A DNA stretch of 64,000 nt from Cupriavidus basilensis (GTDB lineage: Bacteria; Pseudomonadota; Gammaproteobacteria; Burkholderiales; Burkholderiaceae), in the NCBI RefSeq assembly GCF_000876015.1, contig NZ_BBQM01000025.1:124001-188000 (forward strand), in the 5' to 3' direction. The notes under the pieces were generated by a model, which ran no database searches, had not been told where the DNA came from, and saw only the letters and a program-made list of their open reading frames with translations. A program made the translations under genes and the position numbers. Of the stretch, positions 50,282 through 59,788 are shown in pieces. How positions within the stretch are numbered: position 1 is the first letter of the stretch; each line of letters starts with the position of its first letter.

Positions 50282-50661
50282 ACATCACAGCGCGATTCGT
50301 GCGGTTTCTTGGCGCTGGCGCGACAGCTACTGCGTTGCACTATGTCACGCTGATCGCGCTCGTCAGCTCTGGTGCGCCTGCGCTCCCGGCGTCGGCAGCC
50401 GGTAGCGTCGTTGGACTGCTGACCCACTACTTCATCAGCAGCCGTTGGGTGTTCGTACACGTTCACCCCGAGCGTATCGCCTTCGTCAGGTTCTTCCTGG
50501 TCTCGGCCCTGGCGTTCCTGCTCAACTCACTTCTGATGTTGGCAGGACTGGCGGTCGGCCTGCACTATCTGATTGCCCAGATCGTCTCGACCCTTTTAGT
50601 CATGTTAGTCAACTACGTACTCCATGCGAACTGGACGTTCATGAATGGAGCGATGCGATGA
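50278..50661 (+). CDS. GtrA-family flippase
   Basis: 127 aa, four membrane segments, with RFVRFLGAGATATALHY and SRWVF typical of GtrA. Expected to flip the lipid-linked sugar made by the next gene. Overlaps both neighbours by four bases. Confidence 0.85.
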   Translation: MNITARFVRFLGAGATATALHYVTLIALVSSGAPALPASAAGSVVGLLTHYFISSRWVFVHVHPERIAFVRFFLVSALAFLLNSLLMLAGLAVGLHYLIAQIVSTLLVMLVNYVLHANWTFMNGAMR

Positions 50662-51782
50662 ATGCTTCCACCCTGCCAACCGAAAAGATTTCGGTTGTCG
50701 TGCCGCTCTTCAATGAAGAAGCCGTCTTGCCCCAGTTTCACTTTCGGCTTCTCCGCGTCATGGAGAGACTGGCATCTGACTACGAGATTATCTATGTCGA
50801 CGATGGCAGCCGAGACCGATCGCTAGAACTGGCGCACCAGCTGAAGGCCAACGAAGCACGCGTCGGAATTGTCGAGCTCAGTCGCAACTTCGGCAAAGAA
50901 GCTGCATTGACTGCGGGCCTCGATATGGCGGGCGGCGACGCTGTGGTGATTATCGATGCCGACCTGCAAGACCCGCCCGAGTTGATTCCTGCCTTGATCG
51001 ATAAATGGCGCGAGGGTTTCGACGTGGTTTATGCCACGCGTACCTCTCGTGACGGCGAGTCGTTGCTCAAGAAGTTCACCGCGCACTGGTTCTACCGATT
51101 GATGGGCAAGCTCAGCGATACGGAAATCCCGGCCGACACCGGCGACTTTCGCGTCATGAGCCGACGTGCCGTTGCCGCGCTGGGACAGCTTCGAGAGCAG
51201 CACAGGTTCATGAAGGGGCTTTATTCCTGGATCGGATTCCGCCAGACCGCTGTCATGTATCGCCGCGACGCGCGGGCATCGGGAACGACCAAGTTCAACT
51301 ACCGCAAGCTGCTGCGCTTTGCCGTGGATGGCATTACTGCCTTTTCCACCGTACCGCTGAAGTTCGCCACGTCGATTGGCCTGCTTGTGGCGATTCCTGC
51401 CTTTTGCATGGCCACCTTCATCGTTGGCAAGACGCTCATCTATGGTGATCCCGTACACGGCTATCCATCGATGATGACGGTCTTACTGATGCTCGGCGGC
51501 CTGCAGCTCGTCTTTCTGGGGGTACTCGGGGAGTACGTCGGGCGGCTGTTCAACGAGGTCAAGCGGCGGCCTGTTTATCTCGTTGCGAGCTATACGGCCC
51601 CTGCGGGCTCCGAGCCTAACGTTACTGCCATGGGTCAGGAGGCACGGCCGCCGGCAAGGTGCCCAATGGCGCCTGCGACCATCTTCCACGCACCGGGCAG
51701 ATCTCCCAGGGAAGAGCTGTGTCTTCGGGACCGCCGCCAGCAGACCTCAGTTCTGACGGAGAAGCCGGCGCCGCTTCGCTAA
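50658..51782 (+). CDS. GtrB-type bactoprenol glucosyltransferase
   Basis: 374 aa. GT-2 family: VVVPLFNEE near residue 13, YVDDGSRDRS near 47, IDADLQDPPE near 104 with the metal-binding DxD-like motif, and two C-terminal membrane segments (about 235-260, 272-295). The last 65 residues are an unusual hydrophilic tail. Third gene of the gtrMAB-like operon. Confidence 0.85.
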   Translation: MNASTLPTEKISVVVPLFNEEAVLPQFHFRLLRVMERLASDYEIIYVDDGSRDRSLELAHQLKANEARVGIVELSRNFGKEAALTAGLDMAGGDAVVIIDADLQDPPELIPALIDKWREGFDVVYATRTSRDGESLLKKFTAHWFYRLMGKLSDTEIPADTGDFRVMSRRAVAALGQLREQHRFMKGLYSWIGFRQTAVMYRRDARASGTTKFNYRKLLRFAVDGITAFSTVPLKFATSIGLLVAIPAFCMATFIVGKTLIYGDPVHGYPSMMTVLLMLGGLQLVFLGVLGEYVGRLFNEVKRRPVYLVASYTAPAGSEPNVTAMGQEARPPARCPMAPATIFHAPGRSPREELCLRDRRQQTSVLTEKPAPLR

Positions 51783-51893
51783 CCGGATAGAGAGGTGCGC
51801 CCCCCAAGATGGCGAGCAAGCGTCGACATCATGACGTTTTCGACAGAAAGTGAATTGCAATCAACTTTCACCGCCGCCCCCCATTTCCATTCA
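51783..51893. other. upstream region with inverted repeat
   Basis: Contains GAAAGT/ACTTTC arms around a central ATTGCAAT palindrome (51846-51869), a candidate operator or short parS-like site. Confidence 0.4.
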
Positions 51894-51922
51894 TTGACCC
51901 TGTAGCTACTACAGGCTATCCA
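51894..51922 (+). promoter_or_regulatory. promoter with palindromic spacer, possibly metal-controlled
   Basis: TTGACC (51894-51899), 17-bp spacer containing TGTAG-CTA-CTACA (51901-51913), TATCCA (51917-51922). A dyad inside the spacer is a common arrangement for metal sensors. Confidence 0.55.
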
Positions 51923-52020
51923 CTACAGTCATTGGCAACGCGATGCGCTACGAGACGGCGAAACCAGAGCCACCCAAGGCGCGGCGAACGCGATGACACA
52001 TATCCATTAAGGAGAAAAAG

Positions 52021-52332
52021 ATGGGTTTCCTAGAACGGCTTTTTAGCGGTCACGGCAGTGGCCACCACGGCAAGGGAATGCGGCGCGGTCATGGCGGGGG
52101 CAATCACGGTAGCGGGTATGGTGATTCCGGCCACCGGTACGACAATCCGCCAGCCCCGCCGCAAAATTATGCCGGGCTTACCTGTCCAATCTGTGGTGTC
52201 GTGAGCGCCCAGGGTGCACGCTTCTGCCAGCAATGCGGTAGTTCGCTGGTCCCCGCTCCGTGCACGCAATGTGGCACCGCTCTTTCGCAGAATGCGAAGT
52301 TCTGCGGCAGTTGCGGCAAGGCCGCGAAGTAA
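52021..52332 (+). CDS. His/Gly-rich double zinc-ribbon protein
   Basis: 103 aa. The N-terminal 45 residues are Gly/His-rich (SGHGSGHHGKG), followed by two zinc ribbons (CPICG..CQQCG and CTQCG..CGSCG). AAGGAG lies 6 nt before the ATG. Likely metal-binding; it sits opposite czcP. Confidence 0.8.
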   Translation: MGFLERLFSGHGSGHHGKGMRRGHGGGNHGSGYGDSGHRYDNPPAPPQNYAGLTCPICGVVSAQGARFCQQCGSSLVPAPCTQCGTALSQNAKFCGSCGKAAK

Positions 52333-52385
52333 AGGCACTGTGAGACGGCGCGTCCGGCATCTTTTTGCCAGGACGCGGCACGTCA

Positions 52386-54878
52386 TCATCTGGACTTCTC
52401 GCGATAAGCGAGCAGCCGAAGCGCGTTGAACACGACAATGAGGGTCGAACCCTCGTGCATCGCGACGGCGGTGCCAATACCGAGACCAAGAATCGTCGCA
52501 GGCAGAAGGAAGGCCACGACGCCGAGACTGATATACACGTTCTGAAGGATGATGGCCCGCGTGTGACGGCTGAGCCCGACCACAAACGGCAGGTGCTTGA
52601 GATCGTCGGCCATCAGTGCAACATCGGCTGTTTCGAGTGCCACGTCCGAACCTGCAGCGCCCATTGCAATGCCCACGGTAGCATTTGCCATGGCGGGGGC
52701 ATCGTTGACGCCGTCCCCCACCATCGCCACCTTGGCTTCCTCGCGCAATTTCTGAATCGCTTCGACCTTGTCCTCGGGCATCAGATCGCCCCAGGCTTCG
52801 TCGATGCCCACCTCCTTGGCAACCGCTTCTGCAGCGCGCTGGTGATCGCCCGAAATCATGATCATCCGCATAATACCAAGATCGCGCAGTGCCTGAAGAG
52901 CGGCCTGTGCCGAAGCCCGAGGCGTATCCATGAGACCAATGGCGCCAAGATCCCGGTCTCCGTGCCTCACGATCATGGTCGTGCGACCGCTGCTGCGCAG
53001 CATCTGCGCAGCCTTCATCATCGCGTCGCCCAGCGGTGCAATGGCTTCGGCTCCAAACATGTCCGGTTTGCCAATCCACACGGTTTCGTTGTCCAACGTC
53101 GCAGTTACGCCGCGCCCGGTCAGACTCTGGAGATGCGATGCTTCTTGAACGACGCTGCCGTTCAGGAGCTTGCGGCCATCGCGCGCTATCGCAGCGGCCA
53201 GAGGGTGGTCACTAAGAGACTCCACGGCCACCGCTACCGTCAGCAATTCCTTTTCGGAAATGCCGTCAGCAGCAATAACATCGGTGATGTGAGGACGCCC
53301 TTCGGTGAGCGTTCCCGTCTTATCGAATGCGATTGCCTTGAGTGAACCAAGATTCTCGAGCGGAGCACCGCCCTTAATGAGTACCCCTCCACGGGCCGCC
53401 CGTGCCACCCCTGAGAGGACCGCGCTAGGTGTAGCGATGGCCAGCGCGCATGGGCTAGCAGCAACCAACACCGCCATGGCGCGGTAGAAGGTGGCGCTGA
53501 ACGGCTCATCAACGACCATCCCCGCAAACAGCAACAACGCCACCAGCACGAGTACCGCTGGGACAAAAATCCGCTCGAACTTCTCGGTAAATCGTTGACT
53601 AGGCGATTTCTGCGCCTCGGCCTCATTGACCATCTTGACGACTTTAGCCAATGCGCTCTCACTGGAAAGGCGTGTCACTTCTACCTCAATGGCCCCGGCT
53701 CCATTGATGGTTCCGGCGAACACGCGCGAGGTGGCCTCGACGGCGTCTGGCTTCTTTCTTGCTGTGCGGGCGTCATCCACCGGCTGCTTGTCAACCGGAA
53801 TGCTCTCGCCAGTTACAGGCGCCTGATTGACCGAGGACGTTCCTTTCACCAAGAACCCATCGACCGGCAAACGTTCGTTTGGCCGGACAACAACCACATC
53901 GCCGACACGCAACTCCTCTACTGGAACCTCCCGCACATCGCTGTCGCGACGCACCCTGGCCGTCGCAGGCGCGAGCGCGGCAAGCGCTTCGATGGCCCGC
54001 TTTGCCCGACCCATCGCGTAGTGCTCGAGTCCATGACCGAGACTGAACAGGAACAGAAGTAGTGCGCCCTCGGCCCACGCCCCGAGGGAAGCCGCGCCGG
54101 TAGCGGCAACCAGCATCAGCGTATCGATCTCGAACTTTCTCAATCGAAGGTTCTCAATGGCCTCCCGCACGGTATAGAAACCACCAAAGAAGTATGCACC
54201 GACAAAGAGAACGGTCGGGATCCAGCCGGCCGCATTGTCAGCCAGCTTCTCAATCGCGAATCCAGTGCCGAGCAAGGCCCCGCAAACGACAGAGAAGACC
54301 AGCTCAGTGTTCTGCCCAAACATCCCGCCATGCCCGTGCTCCACATGCTCCTTCCCATTCCCATGCGCATGATCTTCAGCGCCTTCGTCGTGATCATGAT
54401 CAGCATGGCCGCCGCCTTTCGGTGCTCCACTGTCAACCGGAACCAAATCCCGCCGGCCTAAGGCCTCCTGAACCCTTGCCGCCGAGGTCTGTTCGCTATC
54501 AAACTCGACGCGCGCTAGGCCGGCCGGACTGACTTCTGCCTCAATGACACCTGGCAAAGAACGTAACTGGCTTGCGATGGTCCTTGCGCGCCGTGCATGC
54601 GTAATGCCTTTTACCTTCCAGAGTGCATGTCCGAAGCGCGAAGAGATCGTCGCGCCGGTACTGGTCATCAGTTCACGGATTCGGGAAAGGGAAATGACGG
54701 CCGGATCGTAGTGGACACATATCTGTGGTCCGTGACCGACGTTTCCAACCTTCAGGTGCGCTGCTTCGACGCCTTCCTTTGCTCGCAACTCGGCTAGCAA
54801 CCGCTCGACACAGGGGTCCGAGGAATCGGGAACGTCGGGAAGCAGTATCGGGATATCCAATCGCAGCTTTTTGGTCAT
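52386..54878 (-). CDS. czcP: P1B-4-type metal-exporting ATPase CzcP
   Basis: 830 aa. Two degenerate N-terminal metal-binding-like domains without CxxC, a His/Asp-rich linker (HADHDHDEGAEDHAHG, near 160), transmembrane SPC motif ASPCALAIATPSA near 475, TGES, phosphorylation site FDKTGTLTEG near 515 and GDGVNDAP near 725. SPC and missing classical HMA fit the P1B-4 group; CzcP exports Zn, Cd and Co from the cytoplasm, supporting Czc. GGAG lies upstream of the ATG. Confidence 0.85.
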   Translation of the reverse strand: MTKKLRLDIPILLPDVPDSSDPCVERLLAELRAKEGVEAAHLKVGNVGHGPQICVHYDPAVISLSRIRELMTSTGATISSRFGHALWKVKGITHARRARTIASQLRSLPGVIEAEVSPAGLARVEFDSEQTSAARVQEALGRRDLVPVDSGAPKGGGHADHDHDEGAEDHAHGNGKEHVEHGHGGMFGQNTELVFSVVCGALLGTGFAIEKLADNAAGWIPTVLFVGAYFFGGFYTVREAIENLRLRKFEIDTLMLVAATGAASLGAWAEGALLLFLFSLGHGLEHYAMGRAKRAIEALAALAPATARVRRDSDVREVPVEELRVGDVVVVRPNERLPVDGFLVKGTSSVNQAPVTGESIPVDKQPVDDARTARKKPDAVEATSRVFAGTINGAGAIEVEVTRLSSESALAKVVKMVNEAEAQKSPSQRFTEKFERIFVPAVLVLVALLLFAGMVVDEPFSATFYRAMAVLVAASPCALAIATPSAVLSGVARAARGGVLIKGGAPLENLGSLKAIAFDKTGTLTEGRPHITDVIAADGISEKELLTVAVAVESLSDHPLAAAIARDGRKLLNGSVVQEASHLQSLTGRGVTATLDNETVWIGKPDMFGAEAIAPLGDAMMKAAQMLRSSGRTTMIVRHGDRDLGAIGLMDTPRASAQAALQALRDLGIMRMIMISGDHQRAAEAVAKEVGIDEAWGDLMPEDKVEAIQKLREEAKVAMVGDGVNDAPAMANATVGIAMGAAGSDVALETADVALMADDLKHLPFVVGLSRHTRAIILQNVYISLGVVAFLLPATILGLGIGTAVAMHEGSTLIVVFNALRLLAYREKSR

Positions 54879-55077
54879 TGTCGCGGGCTCCAGTTAGTCT
54901 GAAATGGCAGTTATTGCGTGCACTATTAGCAATCAGTGTGCCTCGCATTTCTTCCGTCCGGCCAACTTCTCACCATCACATTGCAGGTCCGTAATACATC
55001 GGTAATCTGGCGGCCATCTGGGCGTACTATCGTGTGGATGACACGGTCTGCGCGCAACGCGTTCCGGAACCCCTTAC

Positions 55078-55371
55078 ATGATCTGCGCCGTTGCCTACTC
55101 CGCCCTGCTAATCTACGTGTCGCCTGTTCCTGCTGGCGCGGATAGCAATTTCTGCCGGCAGCACCCAACGTGGGATGCCACCACCGAGCAGCGAGCATAC
55201 GGATGTGCGCCATATAGGTATCTGCTGGCTCGGGCAGCCAATCCCAGACATCGCACCGCCAAGCACCCGTCGAAGCAGCAATCACCAGCCAGTACACCCG
55301 AGCCGACTCCCAAAGACCCTCCCAAAGACACCTCCAGCGCTTCAAGCAGACCTATGCCAACTGGCCGATAG
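55078..55371 (+). CDS. possible secreted protein
   Basis: 97 aa with a signal peptide-like N-terminus (VAYSALLIYVSPVPAGA) and a Pro/Ser/Lys-rich tail. Two Cys in the mature part. No ribosome site; no family recognised. Confidence 0.4.
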   Translation: MICAVAYSALLIYVSPVPAGADSNFCRQHPTWDATTEQRAYGCAPYRYLLARAANPRHRTAKHPSKQQSPASTPEPTPKDPPKDTSSASSRPMPTGR

Positions 55372-55383
55372 TACGAGCAACCA

Positions 55384-55833
55384 CTACGGCCGCATGTTCT
55401 GGTAGAGCTTGAGGATGTCCTTGTACTCGTCTGCAGTCCTCTGAATGGAGAACCGCATGCGAAGCGTATTCTCCGCAAACGCCACGCGCTCGACGTCTAT
55501 CTCCACGGTGTTGCCGTCTATGCTCGACTGAAGCGGCACCCGATACAGGAGATCCTCCTGCAGCGTCGGTTTGCTGGCTTCAATATGCCGCGACGAGGTC
55601 ATCGTCATCCCGGAAAAATTCTGTCCACTTCCCATCACCCGCTCCAACTCGGCACTGAAGTCGATGTCACGCGCCTTGTAATTCGGTGTGTCCGCATTCG
55701 CGATGTTTGCAGATAACAGTTCAAACTTCCGCGTCCGGAGTCTCAGCGCCTGCTCGTGAACGCTGTCTTGACTACGGGTCAACTTGGCGATGTAAGGGAT
55801 GCCCATCTCGAATATCCAACTAGTTCGGAGCAT
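55384..55833 (-). CDS. flgB: orphan flagellar basal-body rod protein FlgB
   Basis: 149 aa, normal FlgB length. LSANIANADTPNYKARDIDF near residue 43 and the C-terminal VERVAFAENTLRMRFSIQ match FlgB. No other flagellar gene is present, so it cannot build a rod alone; an orphan flgB also occurs near czc genes on C. metallidurans plasmids, from memory. An ATG at 55806 is an alternative start. Confidence 0.8.
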   Translation of the reverse strand: MLRTSWIFEMGIPYIAKLTRSQDSVHEQALRLRTRKFELLSANIANADTPNYKARDIDFSAELERVMGSGQNFSGMTMTSSRHIEASKPTLQEDLLYRVPLQSSIDGNTVEIDVERVAFAENTLRMRFSIQRTADEYKDILKLYQNMRP

Positions 55834-56107
55834 GCAGCGTATTCCAGCAACATTTGACTCTATCGCTAGAGCAACGCCCCCTTTTCACGAGTTTCCCATT
55901 ACCAATTCGCAATGTTGGTATCGAGGTAAAAAAACGAAGCTTCCATTTCCTTGAAGTATTTTCAATGATGGCCTTCCATGGTGCGCGCCTTATGTCGCCT
56001 TTTGACCACGAAGTGACTCAGTGTAATTGCAATGCAATCTGAGCGTCATCTGCGGATTTCTATACTCGCCCTACGAAAATTCTTTCGAGCCCTACTGAGG
56101 AGAATCC

Positions 56108-57175
56108 ATGAAGATTGGTCGCATTACCGTCGCAACGCTCGGTCTGTTTGCCACAACAGCCTTCGCCCAATCCAGCGTGACGCTGTACGGTGTCGCCGAC
56201 GCAGGCATCGAGTATCTGAGCAACGTTCCGTCTGCTTCGTCTGGTGGTTCAAGCCAGGTTCGCATGAGCTCCGGCAACATGTCGACGTCGCGCTGGGGCA
56301 TGCGTGGCGTTGAAGATCTCGGCGGCGGCCTGAAGGCCATCTTCGAGCTGGAAAGCGGCATTTCGTTCGATACCGGCGCACAGAACAACAGCACGCGCCT
56401 GTTCGATCGCGGCGCTTTCGTTGGCCTGAGCAGCAAGTACGGCGCGCTGACACTTGGCCGCCAGACCACGCCTCTATATGACACCACGCTGCAACTCGAT
56501 CCGATGGGTTTCGCGCCGCGCTACTCGCTCTACAAGATGGATGACGTCTTGGCAGGCCGCGCGGATAACGCTGTCAAATACCGTGGCACGTTCAGCGGCC
56601 TGACAGTCAGCGGTCTCTACAGCTTCAGCCGCACCGGCGGTGGTGAAGTGCCGGGCAACTACAAAGTTGACCGCAACATGGGCGTGTCGCTCATGTACGA
56701 AACCGGTGCGCTGGCGGTTGGCGCGGTGTATGACGAATTCCAAGGCACTTCCGTCGCAACGGCAGATCGCAAAGATCGCCGCGCACTCGTTGGTGCTTCC
56801 TACGCGTTTGGCCCGGCGAAGGCGTTCATCGGCTATCGATGGTACAACGGCAATGTCGGCACGCTTCCCACGAACGGTTCGAACCTGTATTGGGCCGGTC
56901 TGCGCTACGGGCTGACGCCGGCGTTGACGCTGACGGGGGCGGCCTATTACACCGACAGCCGCAACTCGGGCGCAGACCCGCTCCTCTTCGTTGCCTCGGG
57001 AGACTATGCGTTCTCGAAGCGCACCGATGTATATATGAACGTTGGCTACGCGTTGAACCGCGGAAACTCCCAACTTGGCATGAACGGCTTCAACTCGGCG
57101 ACGGGAAGCCCGAATAATGTTGTTCCTGGCAAGGACCAAACCGGCGTTATCGTAGGCGTACGCCACAAGTTCTGA
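56108..57175 (+). CDS. Burkholderia-type Gram-negative porin
   Basis: 355 aa. Signal peptide ending AFAQSSVTLYG (cleavage after Ala 20), 16-strand porin pattern with ALTLGRQTTPLYD and a C-terminal RHKF ending in Phe, needed for outer-membrane assembly. GAGGAG stands before the ATG. A TATACT box is present at 56061-56066. Its place between czc genes suggests metal-linked expression. Confidence 0.9.
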   Translation: MKIGRITVATLGLFATTAFAQSSVTLYGVADAGIEYLSNVPSASSGGSSQVRMSSGNMSTSRWGMRGVEDLGGGLKAIFELESGISFDTGAQNNSTRLFDRGAFVGLSSKYGALTLGRQTTPLYDTTLQLDPMGFAPRYSLYKMDDVLAGRADNAVKYRGTFSGLTVSGLYSFSRTGGGEVPGNYKVDRNMGVSLMYETGALAVGAVYDEFQGTSVATADRKDRRALVGASYAFGPAKAFIGYRWYNGNVGTLPTNGSNLYWAGLRYGLTPALTLTGAAYYTDSRNSGADPLLFVASGDYAFSKRTDVYMNVGYALNRGNSQLGMNGFNSATGSPNNVVPGKDQTGVIVGVRHKF

Positions 57176-57223
57176 ACCGCCTTAATAGGATCGACACTTT
57201 CTTGTTAATTCAAGAGAGTTTTT

Positions 57224-57248
57224 GCCTCCCACCGGGAGGCATTTTTTT
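57224..57248 (+). terminator. porin terminator
   Basis: GCCTCCC/GGGAGGC (57224-57240) with a T-run after it. Confidence 0.9.
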
Positions 57249-57356
57249 ATGACAAGATCGTAATACGCAAGTAATCCAGTGGATCAGATCCGATCGCTAG
57301 ACTATGAAAACTGTGAGCGATTAAAGACTCACGAATATTGACTCCGGAGAGATTCC

Positions 57357-57563
57357 ATGAAGACGATCCACACTGCCCTGGTCGCTACTGCCCTCATGAT
57401 TGCTGCCGCCGGTTCGGCCATTGCTGCAACGCCTGAAGGACAGATCCACCGCCCGCGCGACCCGTACACCGACGGGGGACGTGCAGCAGTCAGCAACATC
57501 TACTCCGATGGTGCACGCCTCGACACGCGTGACGTGTTCACCGACGGTGCACACGGGATTTGA
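57357..57563 (+). CDS. czcJ: CzcJ-like small periplasmic metal-induced protein
   Basis: 68 aa. Signal peptide (ALMIAAAGSAIAA), then a short hydrophilic mature part with repeats like DPYTDGGRAAVSN and DVFTDGAH. Matches CzcJ in size, context and sequence pattern. GGAG lies 7 nt upstream. Role unknown. Confidence 0.75.
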   Translation: MKTIHTALVATALMIAAAGSAIAATPEGQIHRPRDPYTDGGRAAVSNIYSDGARLDTRDVFTDGAHGI

Positions 57564-57765
57564 CGCACGGCCACACACTGAGTACAGACCGACCCTGTGA
57601 GGGGAGAATCGGTCAGTTGCTTGGCTCCTGGTGCCGTTTCGCTCCGGCCCGACAGCGAAAGATTTCGAAGCTTGTCTCCGCAAAGTAGACAATTTTTTTT
57701 GTCCAACCCGTCGATTCCACGCTTTACTGTGCATCGCCAGGTCGCGGAAATGGCACTTATACAAC

Positions 57766-57791
57766 ATGGAGAAAGCCCCGCATTTGGCGGG
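57766..57791 (-). terminator. probable terminator after czcE
   Basis: CCCGC/GCGGG stem (57777-57791) followed by a CTTTCT tract on the minus strand. Weak T-run. Confidence 0.45.
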
Positions 57792-57818
57792 ACTTGCAGT
57801 TCATCTTCCCAACGACGC

Positions 57819-58208
57819 TCAACCACCTGTGAAGAGGTCGCTCCTATCAATGTAGACGCGCACGCCAGCGCTACCTGGCAGGTCTGGCAACAACAAGCCA
57901 AGGTCGACGCTCGTGTCCTTGATCATCTGTGCGAAGGTCCAAGCGGAGACCTGCTCTCCGGCCCGAAATGCGACCGTCTCGCCAGAGTCAACGTTGACGT
58001 ACCGCAGCCCTGACTTCACGTCGACAATGCGAGTCACGCCGGAAGGATCGGCTTGATCACCGAACAAGGCGGCGTGACGCTTCGACGCCGCTTGCTCGGC
58101 CGAAGCAGACACACTAGCCTTCGAGCCGTGCTCTTCCATTGCGTACAACGCCGACATCCCGCCCAACATAATCGCCACAAACAGCAAGGCAGATCTCTTC
58201 GCCTTCAT
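57819..58208 (-). CDS. czcE: CzcE periplasmic metal-binding protein
   Basis: 129 aa. Signal peptide ending near ALYAMEEHGS; the mature part contains HAALFGDQADPSG and a beta domain as in CzcE, which binds copper in the periplasm. Three in-frame ATGs exist; 58208 is chosen because AAGGAG lies 6 nt upstream of it. Located downstream of czcRS as in known czc clusters. Confidence 0.8.
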   Translation of the reverse strand: MKAKRSALLFVAIMLGGMSALYAMEEHGSKASVSASAEQAASKRHAALFGDQADPSGVTRIVDVKSGLRYVNVDSGETVAFRAGEQVSAWTFAQMIKDTSVDLGLLLPDLPGSAGVRVYIDRSDLFTGG

Positions 58209-58321
58209 GATCATCTCCTTCATAGAAATGTCGTTGATCTATGAAAACGAGTGTACGAGCTGCACTCCGTCTACAGTCTTGCCCAGGGATTACAGATAGG
58301 TAATGGCGCTCAATCTGGTCC

Positions 58322-59788
58322 CTACCCAACGACTGAGCGGCCTTGGCTGAGCCGGCCACCGGCCGACCGTGCCGATGCCTGAGCTCCGTCGATGGGGAAG
58401 CGCAATGTAAAACGCGTCTTTCCATCCGGGCCGCTTACGACTTGGGCATCTCCGCCATGAAGCTCCATGATGGACCGGACGATGGCAAGTCCCAATCCCG
58501 TGGACTGCGATGAGTTGGATCTTGCCCTGTCTCCTCGGAAGAATCGATCAAAGATGAGCGATAGTTCCGGCTCTGGAATCGAATTTCCGATGTTGATTAC
58601 ATCGATGCAGCAATACTCAGCTTCGCGGCGCACGATCAAATTGATTGGAGAACCAGGTCGTGCATGTCGCACCGCATTCGACAGCACGTTGTTGATAGCG
58701 CGCTGGAAGAGAATCGCATCAGCGACCAAGGTTGCATCACCACTCACCCTGATCTCGACACTTCGCTCCTCTGCGAGTACCGAGAAATAGGCTGACAACT
58801 TGCGTAGCTCTGCATTCAATTGAATTACCGTTAACTCGAGCGCCACCTTGGCACTGTCGGCCCGCGCGAGGAACAACATTGCATCGATCATCCTGGCAAG
58901 CCGCTGATACTCGAGCAGGCTTTCCTCAACCAAGACGACATACTCGGGGCCTGAACGCTCGCGTGACAGCGCGACCTCCGCATGTCCGATAAGGTTGTTG
59001 AGCGGTGTACGCAAATCATGCGCGAGGTCCGCCGAGAATCGCGACAGCTTCTGATATCCATCCTCAAGACGCTGCAGCATGGCATTGAACGCCATGGCAA
59101 TATCCTGCACCTCTGTCGGTGCCGGTGGCGTGTCCACCCGATAGCTGAGCCGCTCCACACTGATCCTGTTAATCTGCTTGATCAGCGCGTGAGCCGGCTC
59201 CAGCTCGCGGCGCGTAATGGCGGCGCCCACCATTGCCGTCAATATTACGCCAACGGTGGTACCAAGTATGAGCGTGGTGCGGAATCTCGCCGTAACCTGC
59301 TTCCTGTCATCGCCGGATTTTCCGACTACCACAATCACCTGCGTCCCATCCTTACCCAGCACCGCATCAGCGGACTGGATCATCAACGACGACTTCTGTG
59401 CGGTCGTGGCATCGCTAGAATCCAGTTGAAGCAGTGCATCATTACCGGTTCGAAACAATATCCGGCCGTCTTGTGCGGCTACACGGACGATGAGGTCCGT
59501 GTAGCCACGTATCAGGTCATCGAATCGGTGCTGCGCTGCAGGGACACCTTGCACCCCATCGACCTCGCGTAAAAAATGCTCGACCTGCTCCAGTTTTCCC
59601 TTTACGACCGCCCCGTCCCTGGCCTCAAGTTGTGCGGCCAGCGAATAATAAGCAAATGCACCCATGCTGGCCAGTGCGATGGACAGCACTAGTGCAAAGA
59701 ACAGTCCGAGGCGGCTCGTAAGTGATAGCGGTGTCACGGATTTCCTGCGGCGCAACCCTTCATCGACCGCGTTCTGGGTCGAGAACAT
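58322..59788 (-). CDS. czcS: CzcS sensor histidine kinase
   Basis: 488 aa. First membrane segment about 28-50, periplasmic sensor, second segment about 170-192 and HAMP; H-box HDLRTPLNNLIG, N-box NNVLSNAVRHA and G-box STGLGLAIVRS are intact. Its start overlaps the czcR stop by about 29 bases. Senses periplasmic Zn/Cd/Co. Confidence 0.9.
   Translation of the reverse strand: MFSTQNAVDEGLRRRKSVTPLSLTSRLGLFFALVLSIALASMGAFAYYSLAAQLEARDGAVVKGKLEQVEHFLREVDGVQGVPAAQHRFDDLIRGYTDLIVRVAAQDGRILFRTGNDALLQLDSSDATTAQKSSLMIQSADAVLGKDGTQVIVVVGKSGDDRKQVTARFRTTLILGTTVGVILTAMVGAAITRRELEPAHALIKQINRISVERLSYRVDTPPAPTEVQDIAMAFNAMLQRLEDGYQKLSRFSADLAHDLRTPLNNLIGHAEVALSRERSGPEYVVLVEESLLEYQRLARMIDAMLFLARADSAKVALELTVIQLNAELRKLSAYFSVLAEERSVEIRVSGDATLVADAILFQRAINNVLSNAVRHARPGSPINLIVRREAEYCCIDVINIGNSIPEPELSLIFDRFFRGDRARSNSSQSTGLGLAIVRSIMELHGGDAQVVSGPDGKTRFTLRFPIDGAQASARSAGGRLSQGRSVVG

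Noticed and set aside
52030..53079. 349-codon minus frame overlapping czcP and the zinc-ribbon gene
   Set aside because: Out-of-frame shadow of czcP continuing antisense to the zinc-ribbon gene.
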